Source: Gigaspora margarita (taxonomy: Eukaryota > Glomeromycota > Glomeromycetes > Diversisporales > Gigasporaceae). Taken from it: a stretch of 64,000 nt of DNA. The DNA is taken from assembly GCA_009809945.1 (NCBI GenBank), contig WTPW01000439.1, positions 130,074-194,073 of the forward strand. Reading direction: 5' to 3'. The translations under genes were made by a program, and so were the position numbers. Shown piece by piece: positions 24,530-36,265 of this stretch (within the stretch, counting starts at the first letter, position 1; each line of letters starts with the position of its first letter). The notes beneath the pieces were generated by a model. That model was not told the DNA's origin and ran no database searches. It was given only the letters and a program-made list of their open reading frames with translations.

Positions 24530-24801
24530 CATAACTGCTAATTTAAAATTTGTAAATATTTGTTTTTGACAGAGTTACATTTTGAAAAAGTGCAAAATTG
24601 TCAAAATTTTAATGCAGTTTTTAAGCTCAAAATTTTCTTCTTTTCTTGTTCTATATACCTGCAAAATTTAATTTTAAGTAATTAGTTAAGCCAGAGAGGG
24701 ATCTTAGCTCAAAGTTTATAGTAAATTCATATGTTTTTTTATAATTTTTATTATAAACTTATTTTAAACTTATTTCAAGGAGACATGTCCTATGACTGGT
24801 A

Positions 24802-25480
24802 ATATAAAATAGATAGAGTTGAGATGGTTTATATTGGAATAAAATGTGATATCTATTGCAAACAGTTGTAAAAAATTCTGCTACAAAACCTACCTGCTAT
24901 TCAAGAACAATATAAGGTAAGTTAGTTGTATTAGAATTATTAAGATTCTGTATGGGCTAAAAAAATTCTGTTACAATCTTACTTGATACAATATGTAATT
25001 AATGTTGTTAATTCTATTATGAATTACTACAAAATTCTGTTACAAACTTTTCTACTATTCAGTAACCATAGTATGCAATTAAAATTGAGTCAATTTGTAT
25101 TAAAGGCTCATTAGCTTCTTTAAAAATTTTATTACAAACCTTGGTCATTATTCTAGTAACATGCAGCATGTTATTATAGAATAAGCCATTGAGGTTTATA
25201 TCAGTAATAGTGAAAAGATGAATTAGTTTGTATTAAAGTTATCATAATTTCTATCATAAATTACTATAAAAAATCTTTAACAAACTTATCCAACAGATAA
25301 TACATTTTAAGGTTAAGTTTGTATCAAAATTATTGTAGTTTCTATCAAGAATTACTGTAAAAAATTCTTACACAAAAATTGCACGTTATTTTAATAATCA
25401 CAATATGTAGTTAGAATAGTTTCTATCATGAGTTACCTTACTATTCTAGTAATACACAATCTATAACTTACTAATGCATA
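24802..25480. repeat. Degenerate satellite, right part
   Basis: This continues the array seen at 19270-19777, with units of roughly 90-110 bp sharing AAAATTCTGTTACAAAC, CTAGTAAC and TTGTATTAAA words. No coding potential is seen. Confidence 0.6.
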
Positions 25481-27050
25481 ATATTAACACTATCCATAGC
25501 TCAGTTGATTTCAAAGATACTAGCATAATAAATAGAAGTGTTTGTTAAATTTTCAAAAATACAAAGTACATGTAATGATCAAAAGTCAATGACTTGACAA
25601 TTGATTATTAATTCATAGTATTATGAATTATGACGAACCTATTATAATATTATTATACAAATAATCATAATTACAGTTTTAAATAGTATTGTCATTACTG
25701 ATTACCTTATTTAAATTTTTTCACAGTCTGACTATGGTTTTTAGATATTGCAAATCAAAAATGGCAAAGTGCAATTAATTTTTTTTATTATGCTATGGTT
25801 TTATCATTTTCAGTTACCTGTATAATTAATTTTCCCACTAAGATTACATTTTAGAAGATCATATTTTCGGTTCTAAGCCAATCAAAAATGTTAAAATGTA
25901 CAAACTCAAAATTAAATGATATAGATTATAAGAAAAAAATTTTGTATTGTATTTAATAAATTTTAATAATTTATTATTTATAAATTCATTTCTGAGTTAA
26001 TAAATATAAATTTTATCAAAAAGATATACTTCTAAAATTACAAGTAGATTAAATAGATATATATTTATTTATTATAAAAATTTGATATAAGGTCAATAAT
26101 AAAATTTTTCTAAATTTTAGTTTTTTAACTGTACTAAATTAAGCTTTTTGTATAAATTTAGTACAGCTTACAGATACCTATTAATAATAAATATTTAATA
26201 TATCAAAAAATATAGTAATATATTAATAAATGTAGTTTATTGTATTAATATTTAAGCTATTTAGCATTAATTTTTTGATTAATATCACTTTCTAGAATTT
26301 TTAAAAAAGGAGCAAATGAAGTGAACATATAAAATGAATACTCTATTTTTTAAAGTAATAAATTCCAGTTGAGTAGCTAATTAGATTAGATAAATTTAAT
26401 TTAGTAGTTAACATTATATTTCTCTTACAAAAGCAAGAAACAAAAAAATAAATAAATAAATAAATTATATAATGCATTCATCCAAAAAAAAAGAATTTTA
26501 TATATAAAATTTTTAAAGTGATTGAATCTGCATTATTACATGTTTAAATATCTCTTTTTATTTAGTTATCTAGCTCTTTATAATCAAATAAAAAATATTT
26601 CAGAATCTTGTTTTTCAACATTTTTTTGAATCATTCAATACAAAATAAAATAAATATATATAAAGGTAAAAACTAAATTTTAGCTTTATTTTTTTTATTT
26701 ATTATATTTTTTTTATTTTATTATTTTTTTTTTATTTATTATTTTTTTATTTTATTACTTTTTTTATTTTATTATTTTTTTTATTTTATTATTTTTTTTA
26801 TTTTATTATTTATTTTTTATTTTATTTTTCTTTTTTATTTTACTATTTTTTTTTTATTTTATTATTTTTTTTTTGGAGTATATACATATACCCTAGATAC
26901 AATATACCCATATCATGTGACTTATGTATTTCATTGATAATATATATATTATACTAATATAATATTATATATATCTGTATATAATTATAATAAAACAATT
27001 TATTTTTATTTACATATTTATTTATTTTTAACCAAACCAAATTCGATTTT
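25481..27050. other. AT-rich desert with T-rich low-complexity array
   Basis: No gene is seen. From 26690 to 26875 a run of TTTTATTATTTTTTTT-like units forms a simple-sequence block. The remainder is A/T-rich spacer. Confidence 0.6.
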
Positions 27051-27300
27051 GTCCATTTAGTCACAGCCCTAAACTTAACTTAACTCTACTTCTAACTATA
27101 AATCACTCTAAACCTTATTACTAACTAAAAACCACTTCTAACTACCTAATTTCTAACCCTAACCTTATATCTAACTAAAAACTACCTGATCTCTAACCCT
27201 AACCTTATATCTATCTAAAAACCACCTGATCCCTAACCCTAAACCTAATTCTAAAACCCATTTCTACTCACTCAATCCCATTTTTAGTCTAGCCTTAAAT
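27050..27300. repeat. Degenerate telomere-like CCCTAA array
   Basis: Repeated CTAACCCTAA, CTAAACCT and ACTAACTAAAAACC words have an irregular 40-48-bp higher-order period (ACCTGATCTCTAACCCTAAC, twice). Fungal telomeres are usually TTAGGG/CCCTAA, so this is either an interstitial remnant or the core of an element. Similar short stretches occur at 500, 9870, 29400, 44798 and 51040. Confidence 0.55.
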
Positions 27301-27419
27301 CCAATTCAATTACTAACTCATTTTTAACTCTAAATCAAGTTAAATCAATTATTACTCGCAAACAATTACTTTTTTATATCACACAATAATTTTATTTGTA
27401 TTAAAATCTCAGATTTTCT

Positions 27420-28660
27420 AGTATCATTTCGTTTGCATTGATCATTTTATTCAGCATGTACCGATATATATAAAAATCAGTAAATAATTATTGGAATCAA
27501 AAACAGCAAAACAAGTTCAAAATCAAATACCTAATACTTACTAGTACTTAATACTCTTCAGATCATTTCATTGTATTAATCAGCTTGAACTAGCATATAT
27601 GAAAATCAGTTATTGGAATCAAAAAAAGCAAAACAAGATCAAAATCAGAAATCTAAATTATAATAATCTTCAGATCATTTATCGTATTAATTATTTTATT
27701 AGCTTGTACCAGTATGTCTGAAGTTGGCACCCACCTGAATTTGCAATTTCAGGTGCCTAAAGTTGCATATAACTAAAATTAGCTTCTGAAATTAGAAATC
27801 CAGCTAGCAGTTTTAGGAAAGTATAATTTCAAGTACCTGAAGTTGCAACTTCAGGCAGGTGCCATTTTTAAGCATAATATACTACTTTTATAAAGGGTCT
27901 TATACATAAGCTATTCTATCTAAAATCTGAAAAAGCTGTTGTGATGTTCTTACAAAATGATCTAAGTTAGCATAATGCATCAACTAATATATTTTCTCAC
28001 TTTGTCTTGCAAAATGCATCTGCTGGCACTTTTTTTTCTTAGAACAGCCAAAAAAGTTAACATGATGTTCTTACAAAATCTGTTCACCAATGCTTTTTCT
28101 CCTTTTGATCCAAGCTTGTTATAATTAAAGTTCAAAAAATTAGCGCAAGGTTTTTGTAAAATGAATCAGTAATGGTTTTGAACTTTTTGATCCAATATTG
28201 TCGTTGAAAGATCTGAAAAGATTAGCATAAAGTTCTTAAAAAATCCTACCATTGGCACAAACAATGAAATTCACACTACCTTACTTAAAAAATGCAATGA
28301 ATTGGGTCGACTAAGATAAACCTGATAATACAGAACCACTATAAGCAACAAAATCCACAACCACAAGAATGCCTGAAATGAAGTATCTTGAACACAAAAT
28401 TATACTTACAAAAACTCCAGTTAAGCAACAACAGAAACAACAAAATCCATAATGATACCTACAATAGCGAAATTACAAGAAACCTAATAACATGGACTGA
28501 AATCCACATTCACAAAAACACCTAAATGAAGATACTAAAAACTATGACATCTAAAAAGACAAGTTTATACCAAGGCTCCAATAAAGTGATGACATAAAAT
28601 GGCTCCAAAACCAGTAATTCTAGCAATAGCGACAAATAAAAAATAAAAAAATTAGCTAGT
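27420..28660. repeat. Tandem duplication, a short palindrome and degenerate repeats
   Basis: A unit of about 125 bp with GTATTAAT, ATATATGAAAATCAG and AAAAGCAAAACAAG is repeated at 27420-27640. A palindrome of about 150 bp (27721-27872) has arms CTGAAGTTGGCACC and its inverse, around CACCTGAA words. At 27900-28260 several loosely related units share 'GATGTTCTTACAAAAT'. At 28260-28640 an A-rich stretch resembles the interior of the 17994-19256 element. Confidence 0.5.
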
Positions 28661-28756
28661 ATGGTATTATTGTTTATACTCTGTAATCATTATGCTATAC
28701 AAAAACATGAGAATAAAAAATTTTAATATACCCTTAGGGTACATAAATATTAATTA

Positions 28757-29290
28757 GTAATTCACGAGAGATGGAAAGAATTACTATAGTAATACTATAT
28801 ACACATGAGGGGATATTAAATATAATAAAAACAATTAATACCTATAATCTAGAGCTGGAATTAAAATTTCTCAATTCCTGTCAAGTTAATATCTTTTGTA
28901 TTGCTAACCAAACTGTAGAGGCAAGTTTTCTCTTTCTAATAGTGGTAAAGTCATCAAAATTGGCCTAATATATCAAGAGATATTTTCATTTTTGTCTTTA
29001 TAATCATATGAAATTTCTTTGCAGATCTGCAAAGAAATTTAATATAGCCACAAAGACAAAAATAAGAATACCTCTTGATATATTAGGCCAATTTTGATAA
29101 TTTTACCACTATTAGAAAGAGAAACCTTGTCTCTACAGTTTGGTTAGCAATACAAAAGATGTTGGCTTGACAGGAATTGTGAAATTTTAATTATGGCTCC
29201 AGATTATATGTATTAATTGTTTTTATTATTTAATATCCCCATTTTTATATATAGAAATTCTGTATATCTTTCACAAATCACGAATCAATT
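28757..29290. mobile_element. Foldback/MITE-like palindrome, about 530 bp
   Basis: Nearly the whole segment is one inverted repeat centred near 29029 (TTTCTTTGCAGATCTGCAAA). Matching arms include GGCCTAATATATCAAGAG with its complement, CTAACCAAACTGTAGAG, and GGGGATATTAAATA. A 65-codon open frame (28771-28968) lies within one arm and is not treated as a gene. No certain target duplication can be read. Confidence 0.75.
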
Positions 29291-29362
29291 CTTTTTTTTT
29301 TATTTTATTATTTTTTTTTAAATTTTTTATTTTTTCACTTATGCAATATATTGCACCCTATA

Positions 29363-29573
29363 AGATCTGGTGTAACATAAAATCAAAACAATAAAATAAA
29401 TTTATTAGTTTAGGGTTAGGGTAGGGTGCTTTAGCAAAGTAGTTCTAACCCAAAATTTTGAAAAATTTTTTTTTGTTAGAGCTCAAGAGATGGGTTTATA
29501 GGCAAAATTTTGTACTATAGCTGCTTTTTAAAAAAATTCATAATCACTTCAATTTAACATTACACCTAATTAG
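29363..29573. mobile_element. Short MITE-like element with GGTGTAA ends
   Basis: The left end GGTGTAACATAAAAT and the inverse of the right end, GGTGTAATGTTAAATT, face each other over about 210 bp. The interior has GGGTTAGGGTAGGG. The same TTACACCT end word occurs singly at several places (588, 645, 1122, 24190), suggesting a family of decayed copies. Confidence 0.45.
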
Positions 29574-32500
29574 TGATGGGCTACATGCGGGATCTATGTG
29601 TGATCTTACGTAGGATGCACAGGATTCAAAATCTTCACACAGGATTTTTAATATAAGATTATTTGGGCTGCATTAGCATATCATTTGGCCTGCATTAACA
29701 AATTATCTGGCCAGCTTTAACAAAATGGGCTAATGACTAATTAGTATTTGATGTACATAAAAATATTAGGTATGCATTAACTTTTTATTTGTTTCTCATT
29801 CGCACATATATATGTATATACAGAAATAATGTGCAAACTGTACATTGAAATAAATTTTTTAAATTGTCATTATTAATAAAATGGGAATCTAAACTTTTAA
29901 TTTCTTGAATAAATAATACATCAAGAATATTGTGTATCATATGGGCAAAAATCTCTAATTTCAGTGATTATTTAATATGAGTGCTAAGGTATATAAAATT
30001 TGAGCCAATTATTTTATGATATCAGATAATTATTGAGTATAAAAGTGACTATTTAATAAGCCCGATTATGAATTTCTTATGAGTCATTTATAAATTTTTG
30101 TACGTATATAACCTGGTTACCTATTCACTTTTGTACGTATGTAACTGATTGCTTATAAATTTTAGTACATTTAAATCTGATTATGCGCCTAATTACTTAT
30201 AAATTTTTATACACTTATATGATTTGATCACTTTGTTGCTATTATAATTTTTGAATATATCTTTATATAACTATAATAAAAACTGCCTCTTTACTACAAT
30301 ATAAAATTTTACTTCATCTGGTTACTTCAAGAGCACCTATACAGATCTATCACACCACCTTACAGATAAATATAAATTTTGGTAGTCTTGCCAAAGAGCA
30401 AACAAGGTTTTTCTTCAAATTCCTCTTACCTAGCAATCATAGTAGGAATATTAATATTCAAATTCAACTAAATAAAAAATAAAGTAAAATAAAAAAAAAA
30501 AGAAGATAAAAAAAAAACTACAAAACCTAAGTAATAAACCAAATACTAACAAAATAAAAGGGTAACAAGATAAAAGAGACAAAGAAAAATCTGTGCTAAA
30601 AAATAAAAATTATATAATAATGCAAAAAAAATGCTCTGCCTAAGTATTATATATAAATATAAAAATTATGCCTAATAAAACCTTCTAAAAAGCAATTTAA
30701 TTTGAGGTTTTCTTCAAAGTAGTAATATGTATCATTTATTGTTTATCTTGCAGAACTCAAAATTTACTTGTAACTTGATTTCAATTAGGCAAGTGCATTC
30801 CCAAATTGGATAATATAAAAATGCCAATCTTTTAAAGGAGATAAGCTAGATTTCCTACTTTTTGACAAAATTTCAAAAAACCAAAGAGAAATATCAAGAT
30901 ATCAAAATTTGTAAAAAGTGTAAGTTTTATGTTTTGTAGAATAATATATTTAACCAAAAGAATGCTTTTGTAAAACTTTCACATCTTCTAACAAAAAACT
31001 TTAGAGTATTAGCCCTACTATGTCTTCTATAGCAACAAAGTCTTCTACCTAAAGAGCCAAACCCACAAAAAGAGTTCTTTTTTTAGCTCTATTTTAGTTC
31101 TTTTCAAACATGTGTCTAAAACCCTATATCCAAGCTGCTTCTAATTAAGTATTTGTTGTATATAAGCATACTAACTACTAAGTTTCATATATCAGTATTT
31201 GTAAAAAATTTTGGTTCTGATGATTATTAGAAAGAGTTGATTGTATTTTTATATAAAATTAAAAAATGTTATTTTTTTATTTATTTTATTTGTTTTTTTT
31301 TTATTTTTTAAATTATTTTTTATTTTTTTTAATTCATTTTAATTTATTTTTTGAATTATTTTTTTTATTTTAAATTATTTTTTTATTTTAAATTATTTTT
31401 TTATTTTAAATTATTTTTTTAAATTATTTATATTTAAATTATTTTATTTATTTTAAATTATATATTTTATATTTGCATATAGCCCTGAAATAACACATAG
31501 GTGTTATTTTGAATTTTTGCCTAAATTAAGCTTAATTTAGACCAAAATTCACAACTACACCCTTTGTTTTTTTGTGCAATTATACCAACAACTTTTTATA
31601 TGTATTTTACAAAAAATGATATAACTTAAAAACAAAAATTTTTTTTAAAAAAATTTTAGCCAATTTGTAGCTTTAAGTCTAAGCTACAATTTGGCTAGAA
31701 AAGATTATTATTTTATTTTAATTTTAAGAAGTTATATCAACTTAAATTTTACTAAGAAATAGAAAATTTGGGGTTTAATATATAAAAAAAAGAAACTCAT
31801 TATTTTTGACAATTACAATTGATTACATTATATTAGCCAATTAGAATTGAGTATTTAATTTAAAATTTAGTGCAGGAGTGTTGGTTTATGCTGTTCTGCA
31901 CTGTATGATATTTGTATTTTTTTAATTTTTACTTTTTTTGTAAGTTCATTTTACTAGAGGACATCAAAAAGAAAGAGAAAAGATAATGTTAACTAAAAAA
32001 TTAACTTCAAATGACCTTAATTAAATATTAAATTATTTAATTAGCAATCTATATAAGAATAATAGTATTATTATATAGTTACTATAATGCAAATTACTGT
32101 ATATTTTATTTAGTTGTGAAATCTTTTTTTCTCTAAAAATATAAAAATTTTGTATATTTGCAAATTTTAAAATTTAAATATCTTACAATCCACTAGATCA
32201 ATTTTAATAATTTCATTATATTATTTATAAAAACATCTTCTCTACATTTTATTTAGTAAATCAAAATATATTAGCATAATAAAAAAATATATTTAGCTAT
32301 AGAAAAATTAAGATTTCATAATATATATGTATTTAATAGTAATTTGCACATATACAATCCTATCCTTCTTAGATAAATTGGCAAGTAAATTATTTTATAT
32401 TTACTAATAGAAATTTCTTAATTTATACCAGGTGTATATATATACATTCTAATTTATTAATTTATGAATTTGTTTAACTTATAAATTATAAACAAAAATT

Positions 32501-33023
32501 TAGTATAGCTTAAAGTTAGAGTGAGAGTACTTTAAGATTAGAAGAGGTTATAGTTTATACTAAATTTTGCATAGAATATTTTTTGTTAGAGCCCCATATA
32601 ATTATGATTTTAAAATATCAATATATGTGTGTACATATAAGTTATATAGTATACAAATAGCAATCATCTTACTAATTTTAATTAAATATTAAAATACTTA
32701 AATAATTTTATACTTACTAATATTAATTATTATATTTTAGATATATATAATTTGCTTAATTTAAAATTTTTTATTTTATAAAATTTATAAATTAATACAA
32801 TTATAAATTTATAAAATATAAGCTAATTATAAATTTATAAAATATAAGCTATATAATTTATATAAATATATAATCAAATTAAGAAAAAAACTTAATATAT
32901 TTAATTTATCTAACAAAAACTTCAGGAATATTTGTATTGATCAAATTAACAAATATGATTGATCAATTTCTATATCAATGTTTCTATTGGTTTCCTATTA
33001 ATAAATAATCAGCAAAGATTTTA
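29574..33023. other. AT-rich desert
   Basis: No gene is seen over 3.4 kb. At 30060-30240 there are about four degenerate 50-bp repeats around CTTATAAATTTTTGTAC. At 31262-31475 there is a T-rich ATTATTTTTTATTTTAA block. At 32800-32850 a short direct repeat reads AAATTTATAAAATATAAGCT. Confidence 0.5.
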
Positions 33024-33366
33024 GCATATAGTACATACAGTATATACAGTACTGCAGTATTGTACATTTTTGCTGTTCTAGCCTATTTTTGGCATGTTCT
33101 AGTGTTCCAATATTCCAGTGTCCCAAGTGTTCCAACTATGTTCCAAGTCTAATAATTAATAAATTAATTTAAAAAATACATGATTATATATTTTTCTAGA
33201 TGCTGAACACATTTCTAAAAAAATTAAATTAGATTATTTTAATAAAATTTTAAGTAATTTCAATTTAAAAAATTGTTCTAAAATGTTCCAAAATGTTCCA
33301 ACTCATGTTCCAACTATTCCATGTACAACACTGCAGTACTGTACATATAGTACTGTACATCAGTAT
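33024..33366. mobile_element. Inverted-end element around GTACAGTACTGCAGT arms
   Basis: The left arm (33024-33067) carries GCATATAGTACATACAG and TACAGTACTGCAGTATTGTAC. The right arm (33322-33366) carries the inverse (ACACTGCAGTACTGTACATA). Between them lie repeated TGTTCCAA words. Fragments of the same family are seen at 10795-10835 and 36180-36250. Confidence 0.5.
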
Positions 33367-33429
33367 TGTTAATTTTTGCTTCTAGTAGAAATTTCTAGCC
33401 TTCCAGTAGGAATTTATAATAGTAAATGA

Positions 33430-33469
33430 GGTAGCTGCATGATATTGTCACACAAAACCAGGAATGGAA
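33430..33469 (-). repeat. Copy of the dispersed 40-bp hairpin motif
   Basis: GTAGCTGCATGATATTGTCA followed by ACAAAACCAGGAATGGAA is a diverged inverse copy of the motif at 3319 and 6496. Confidence 0.65.
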
Positions 33470-33924
33470 GAATAAATTGATCATATTAAAAGTTTTAAAA
33501 AATGAAATGTTTAACAGTTTATTATTAAATTATGTACATCTTAGTTTACATGTGTATGGTACAAAGTTGGTATATGAAAAGTTAACCTTGTATAACCTTA
33601 AATGTAGGCATTATTCTATTTGCAGTAAACTAAAATAAAAAATAAAAAAAATAAAAATAAAAAATCTGTCCAATTGTCCTGAATTTTGAAATCCTTGTAA
33701 TGCAAAATGAAAAATCAACTTTTGCACAGCCTAATAAGAGAATATATCATAATCAGTAATGAAACATAACATTAGTGAGATTGTGCATCCATACTGAATT
33801 TTATGTATATATTTGTTAATACTATTACTTACGAGACATAAATTATTTATTTACACTCAACTGGTAATTACAACGCATATATACACTAGTTTCTTTTTTT
33901 TATGCATGAATAACAAAAGATGAT

Positions 33925-34855
33925 GTGCCCAATGCCTCCACAGTTATAGCAGGTAATTGTTTCTTGTCGATCCAAGGGTCCATAAAATTCCTACTCCAAA
34001 AGGATGGTGCTCTTAACTCTTTTCCTTACTTCTCTCATAATACTCTCTTTCAGAATCAGATAAAGAAAGAGATGCTCTCTTACTCTTGTGTTAATACTTA
34101 TGGAATTTACTACTATAACCCTGGCATATGGACATGAATAGTACACTGCCTGGCCAATTTCAGATATGCAGTCTTTGTAGTTTTCTATCATCTCATCATT
34201 ACTTCCTACTATTTGCAGTGCAGCTCCCCATCCCCTATCATCTGCTAATCTCAATGTAACGGCCCTTGATTCTACCTCATCACATACACTAACAACTTCC
34301 TTTTTAACAGAATCTGGTAACATTCTTATTACCTTATCTAAACGCCTACCAATTTTCGCCAGAAAATCATACTCATGCTGTTCATGTGGTTTAGACAATT
34401 CTACCTTCGACCAAGCCTCCTCCAACAAATCTTCTTCTTTGATCTCCCTATACAAGGCTGAAAAACTCTTATCCATCTTCCTTTCAATACTACTTATAGC
34501 TGTCAGAAAAACATCTACTGGAACTGAATTAACTTTTCTTTCCCTCAAAAATGTGTTGCAAACTCTTCTCTAATCCTATTATCAGCTTCTTGCGAGTTTT
34601 TATCCAATTCATTCTTAAACTCACCACTAACATCTACATCCAATTCCATATCTCTGCCTCTCCTGTCCTATCTCCAATATCTGCAGGACCTTGTTTCTGC
34701 CCTTTATTGCTCTCTTTTAACTGCGTCTCTGGACTTTTATCTTTTCGTTTCTTGAAATAAGTGAGCAGCCATTCACCTAGCTCTTTTTTATTATCTTCCA
34801 CAGAAAGGCCACAAGCTGCACACAAGTCCTTCAGCTCTGTCAAGGTCAGTTTCAT
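33925..34855 (-). pseudogene. Gag-like nucleic-acid-binding fragment, broken
   Basis: Parts are seen in minus-strand order. An N-terminal segment (34855-34634; LKDLCAACGLSV, KKELGEWLLTYF) resembles a SAP-type DNA-binding helix pair. A helical, charged middle (34548-33991) includes RRLDKVIRMLPDSVKKEVVS. A Cys-Cys-His zinc-knuckle-like cluster (CYNCGGIGH) lies near 33930-33960. This layout fits a retroelement Gag or LINE ORF1 relic. It is broken, with at least two interruptions. No polymerase is nearby and no paired LTRs are evident. The region upstream (35030-35380) is the repeat shared with 4250-4590. Confidence 0.5.
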
Positions 34856-35029
34856 TCAACTCCTGGCATGTATTGTGCGATTCGTAGACATATTCAATGT
34901 TATGTATGACAATACTACTTGCTCTATACAGTTATTTAACATATTAAAGTTTCTTTATGAAAATTTTTTATTTTTATTTTTTTTTTATTTTTTAAAAACA
35001 AATTGAAATGTATATGGTGAAAACGATAG

Positions 35030-35380
35030 AGCTAGCCTTCACAAGGTGAGCGATAGTGAAAAGAAAGATAACCCTCTTCACTGAAATTCTCAGCCTTAAA
35101 TACTCCTCCTGTATCACTAGTTCATACTTGGCCATAGTCATTGTCCCTTACTCCTGTTATCGATCTAACAATAATCATAACAATGTGAATATCAAAATCA
35201 TATGCAAATCTGAAATTACCTGTAAATACAAGTTACAAAATCTCACGACAATAATCAAAGAATAACTATAAAAGGATACATAACAAAACCTGTACGTAAT
35301 CAGTCATAAAGTTATCTGATATTGCAATAATGATTGCCCTGTTACTTTGTTGACAGGTTTTTCAAAACCTCTCAATACAC
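35030..35380. repeat. Dispersed repeat, second copy (see 4250-4590)
   Basis: It starts GATAGAGCTAGCCTTCACAA, then GGTGAGCGATAG, and shares the ordered words listed for 4250-4590. It abuts the upstream side of the Gag-like fragment, so it may be that element's promoter or terminal region. Confidence 0.5.
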
Positions 35381-36257
35381 AAAGAGCAGATACATCGGAC
35401 TTATATATATGTGTAATCTATATAAATTATTTACACCAATCAATTGTCAGTTTAACTGTCTTCTCTCTTACACAATCAATTCATCATTGAGATATGACAA
35501 CTAAAAGTCTAATTGCTCTTCAACACCTATAAACTTGATCATACTATTACTTTATATGAGGGGCGAGATGATAATATTTAAATGCTTCATATTTATTCAT
35601 CCCTAAAAGAAGCAATAATAATTCATACATAATTGATCTGTGTACAAAAGCGATGGCATAATGATTAGTAATATAGACATTTGACGCATCACAATAGCTT
35701 TAATTAATTGTAGAATGAATTACTCTCCCCTCAAGGATTTCTAAATAAGGTAATAGGAGTAACATGTGTTGCTGAGGAACAATTGAAAGGTTTAAGAATG
35801 ATTGAATGTAACAATGATCGATCAAATAAAGCAGGGCAGAATAAGGAAATGCTGTGATTTTTGGGTGCAGAAATATTATTATAATAACACAGGTAAGATA
35901 AAAATAAATCAAATAAAAAATGAGGCACAACTTAAACTTGAAATACTTACTTAAAATAGTCTTTTTGAAGGGATAATCATGTACGAATAGCATGTACATA
36001 CATACGAAAGCCATACCAAACCGGTTTAATATAAAATGCAATCAGACCATCGCATTCCATAATGTCATGTGAAAATATAACCAATCAAAGAACCGTATTT
36101 GTTCACAACATTTCACTTTTTAGATAATCATGTACTTCGTATTTCATACTCCACTCCTGGTAAGTTTCAGTAGTGCTATTAATTTTCTTCCAGTAGACTT
36201 CCAGTGGACTTTCAGTTGCTTCTAGTCAACAACACTGCTGTACATATTACATCACTA
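35381..36257. other. Intergenic DNA with one unrecognised ORF
   Basis: An open frame of 113 codons on the minus strand (36041-35700) is hydrophobic with two potential membrane segments (LCLIFYLIYFYL, VIIIIFL). AT-rich DNA often gives such frames by chance, and I would not call it a gene. A fragment related to the flank of the 33024-33366 element lies at 36180-36250. Confidence 0.3.
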
Positions 36258-36265
36258 GCTCTAAC

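Larger units (their letters stand above)
19778..24799. mobile_element. TA-flanked foldback element (Tc1/mariner-like) hosting other elements
   Basis: The left end ACAGTCATAGGACATGTC (19778) mirrors the right end (24781-24799, reverse CCAGTCATAGGACATGTC), with TA outside both. The long inverted arms are 19778-19803 continued at 22342-22580 on the left and about 24530-24799 on the right. They share AAGTTTATAATAAAAATTAT and AACATATGAATTTACTATAA words at high identity. An hAT element (19804-22333) interrupts the left arm. No transposase is visible. Confidence 0.75.
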
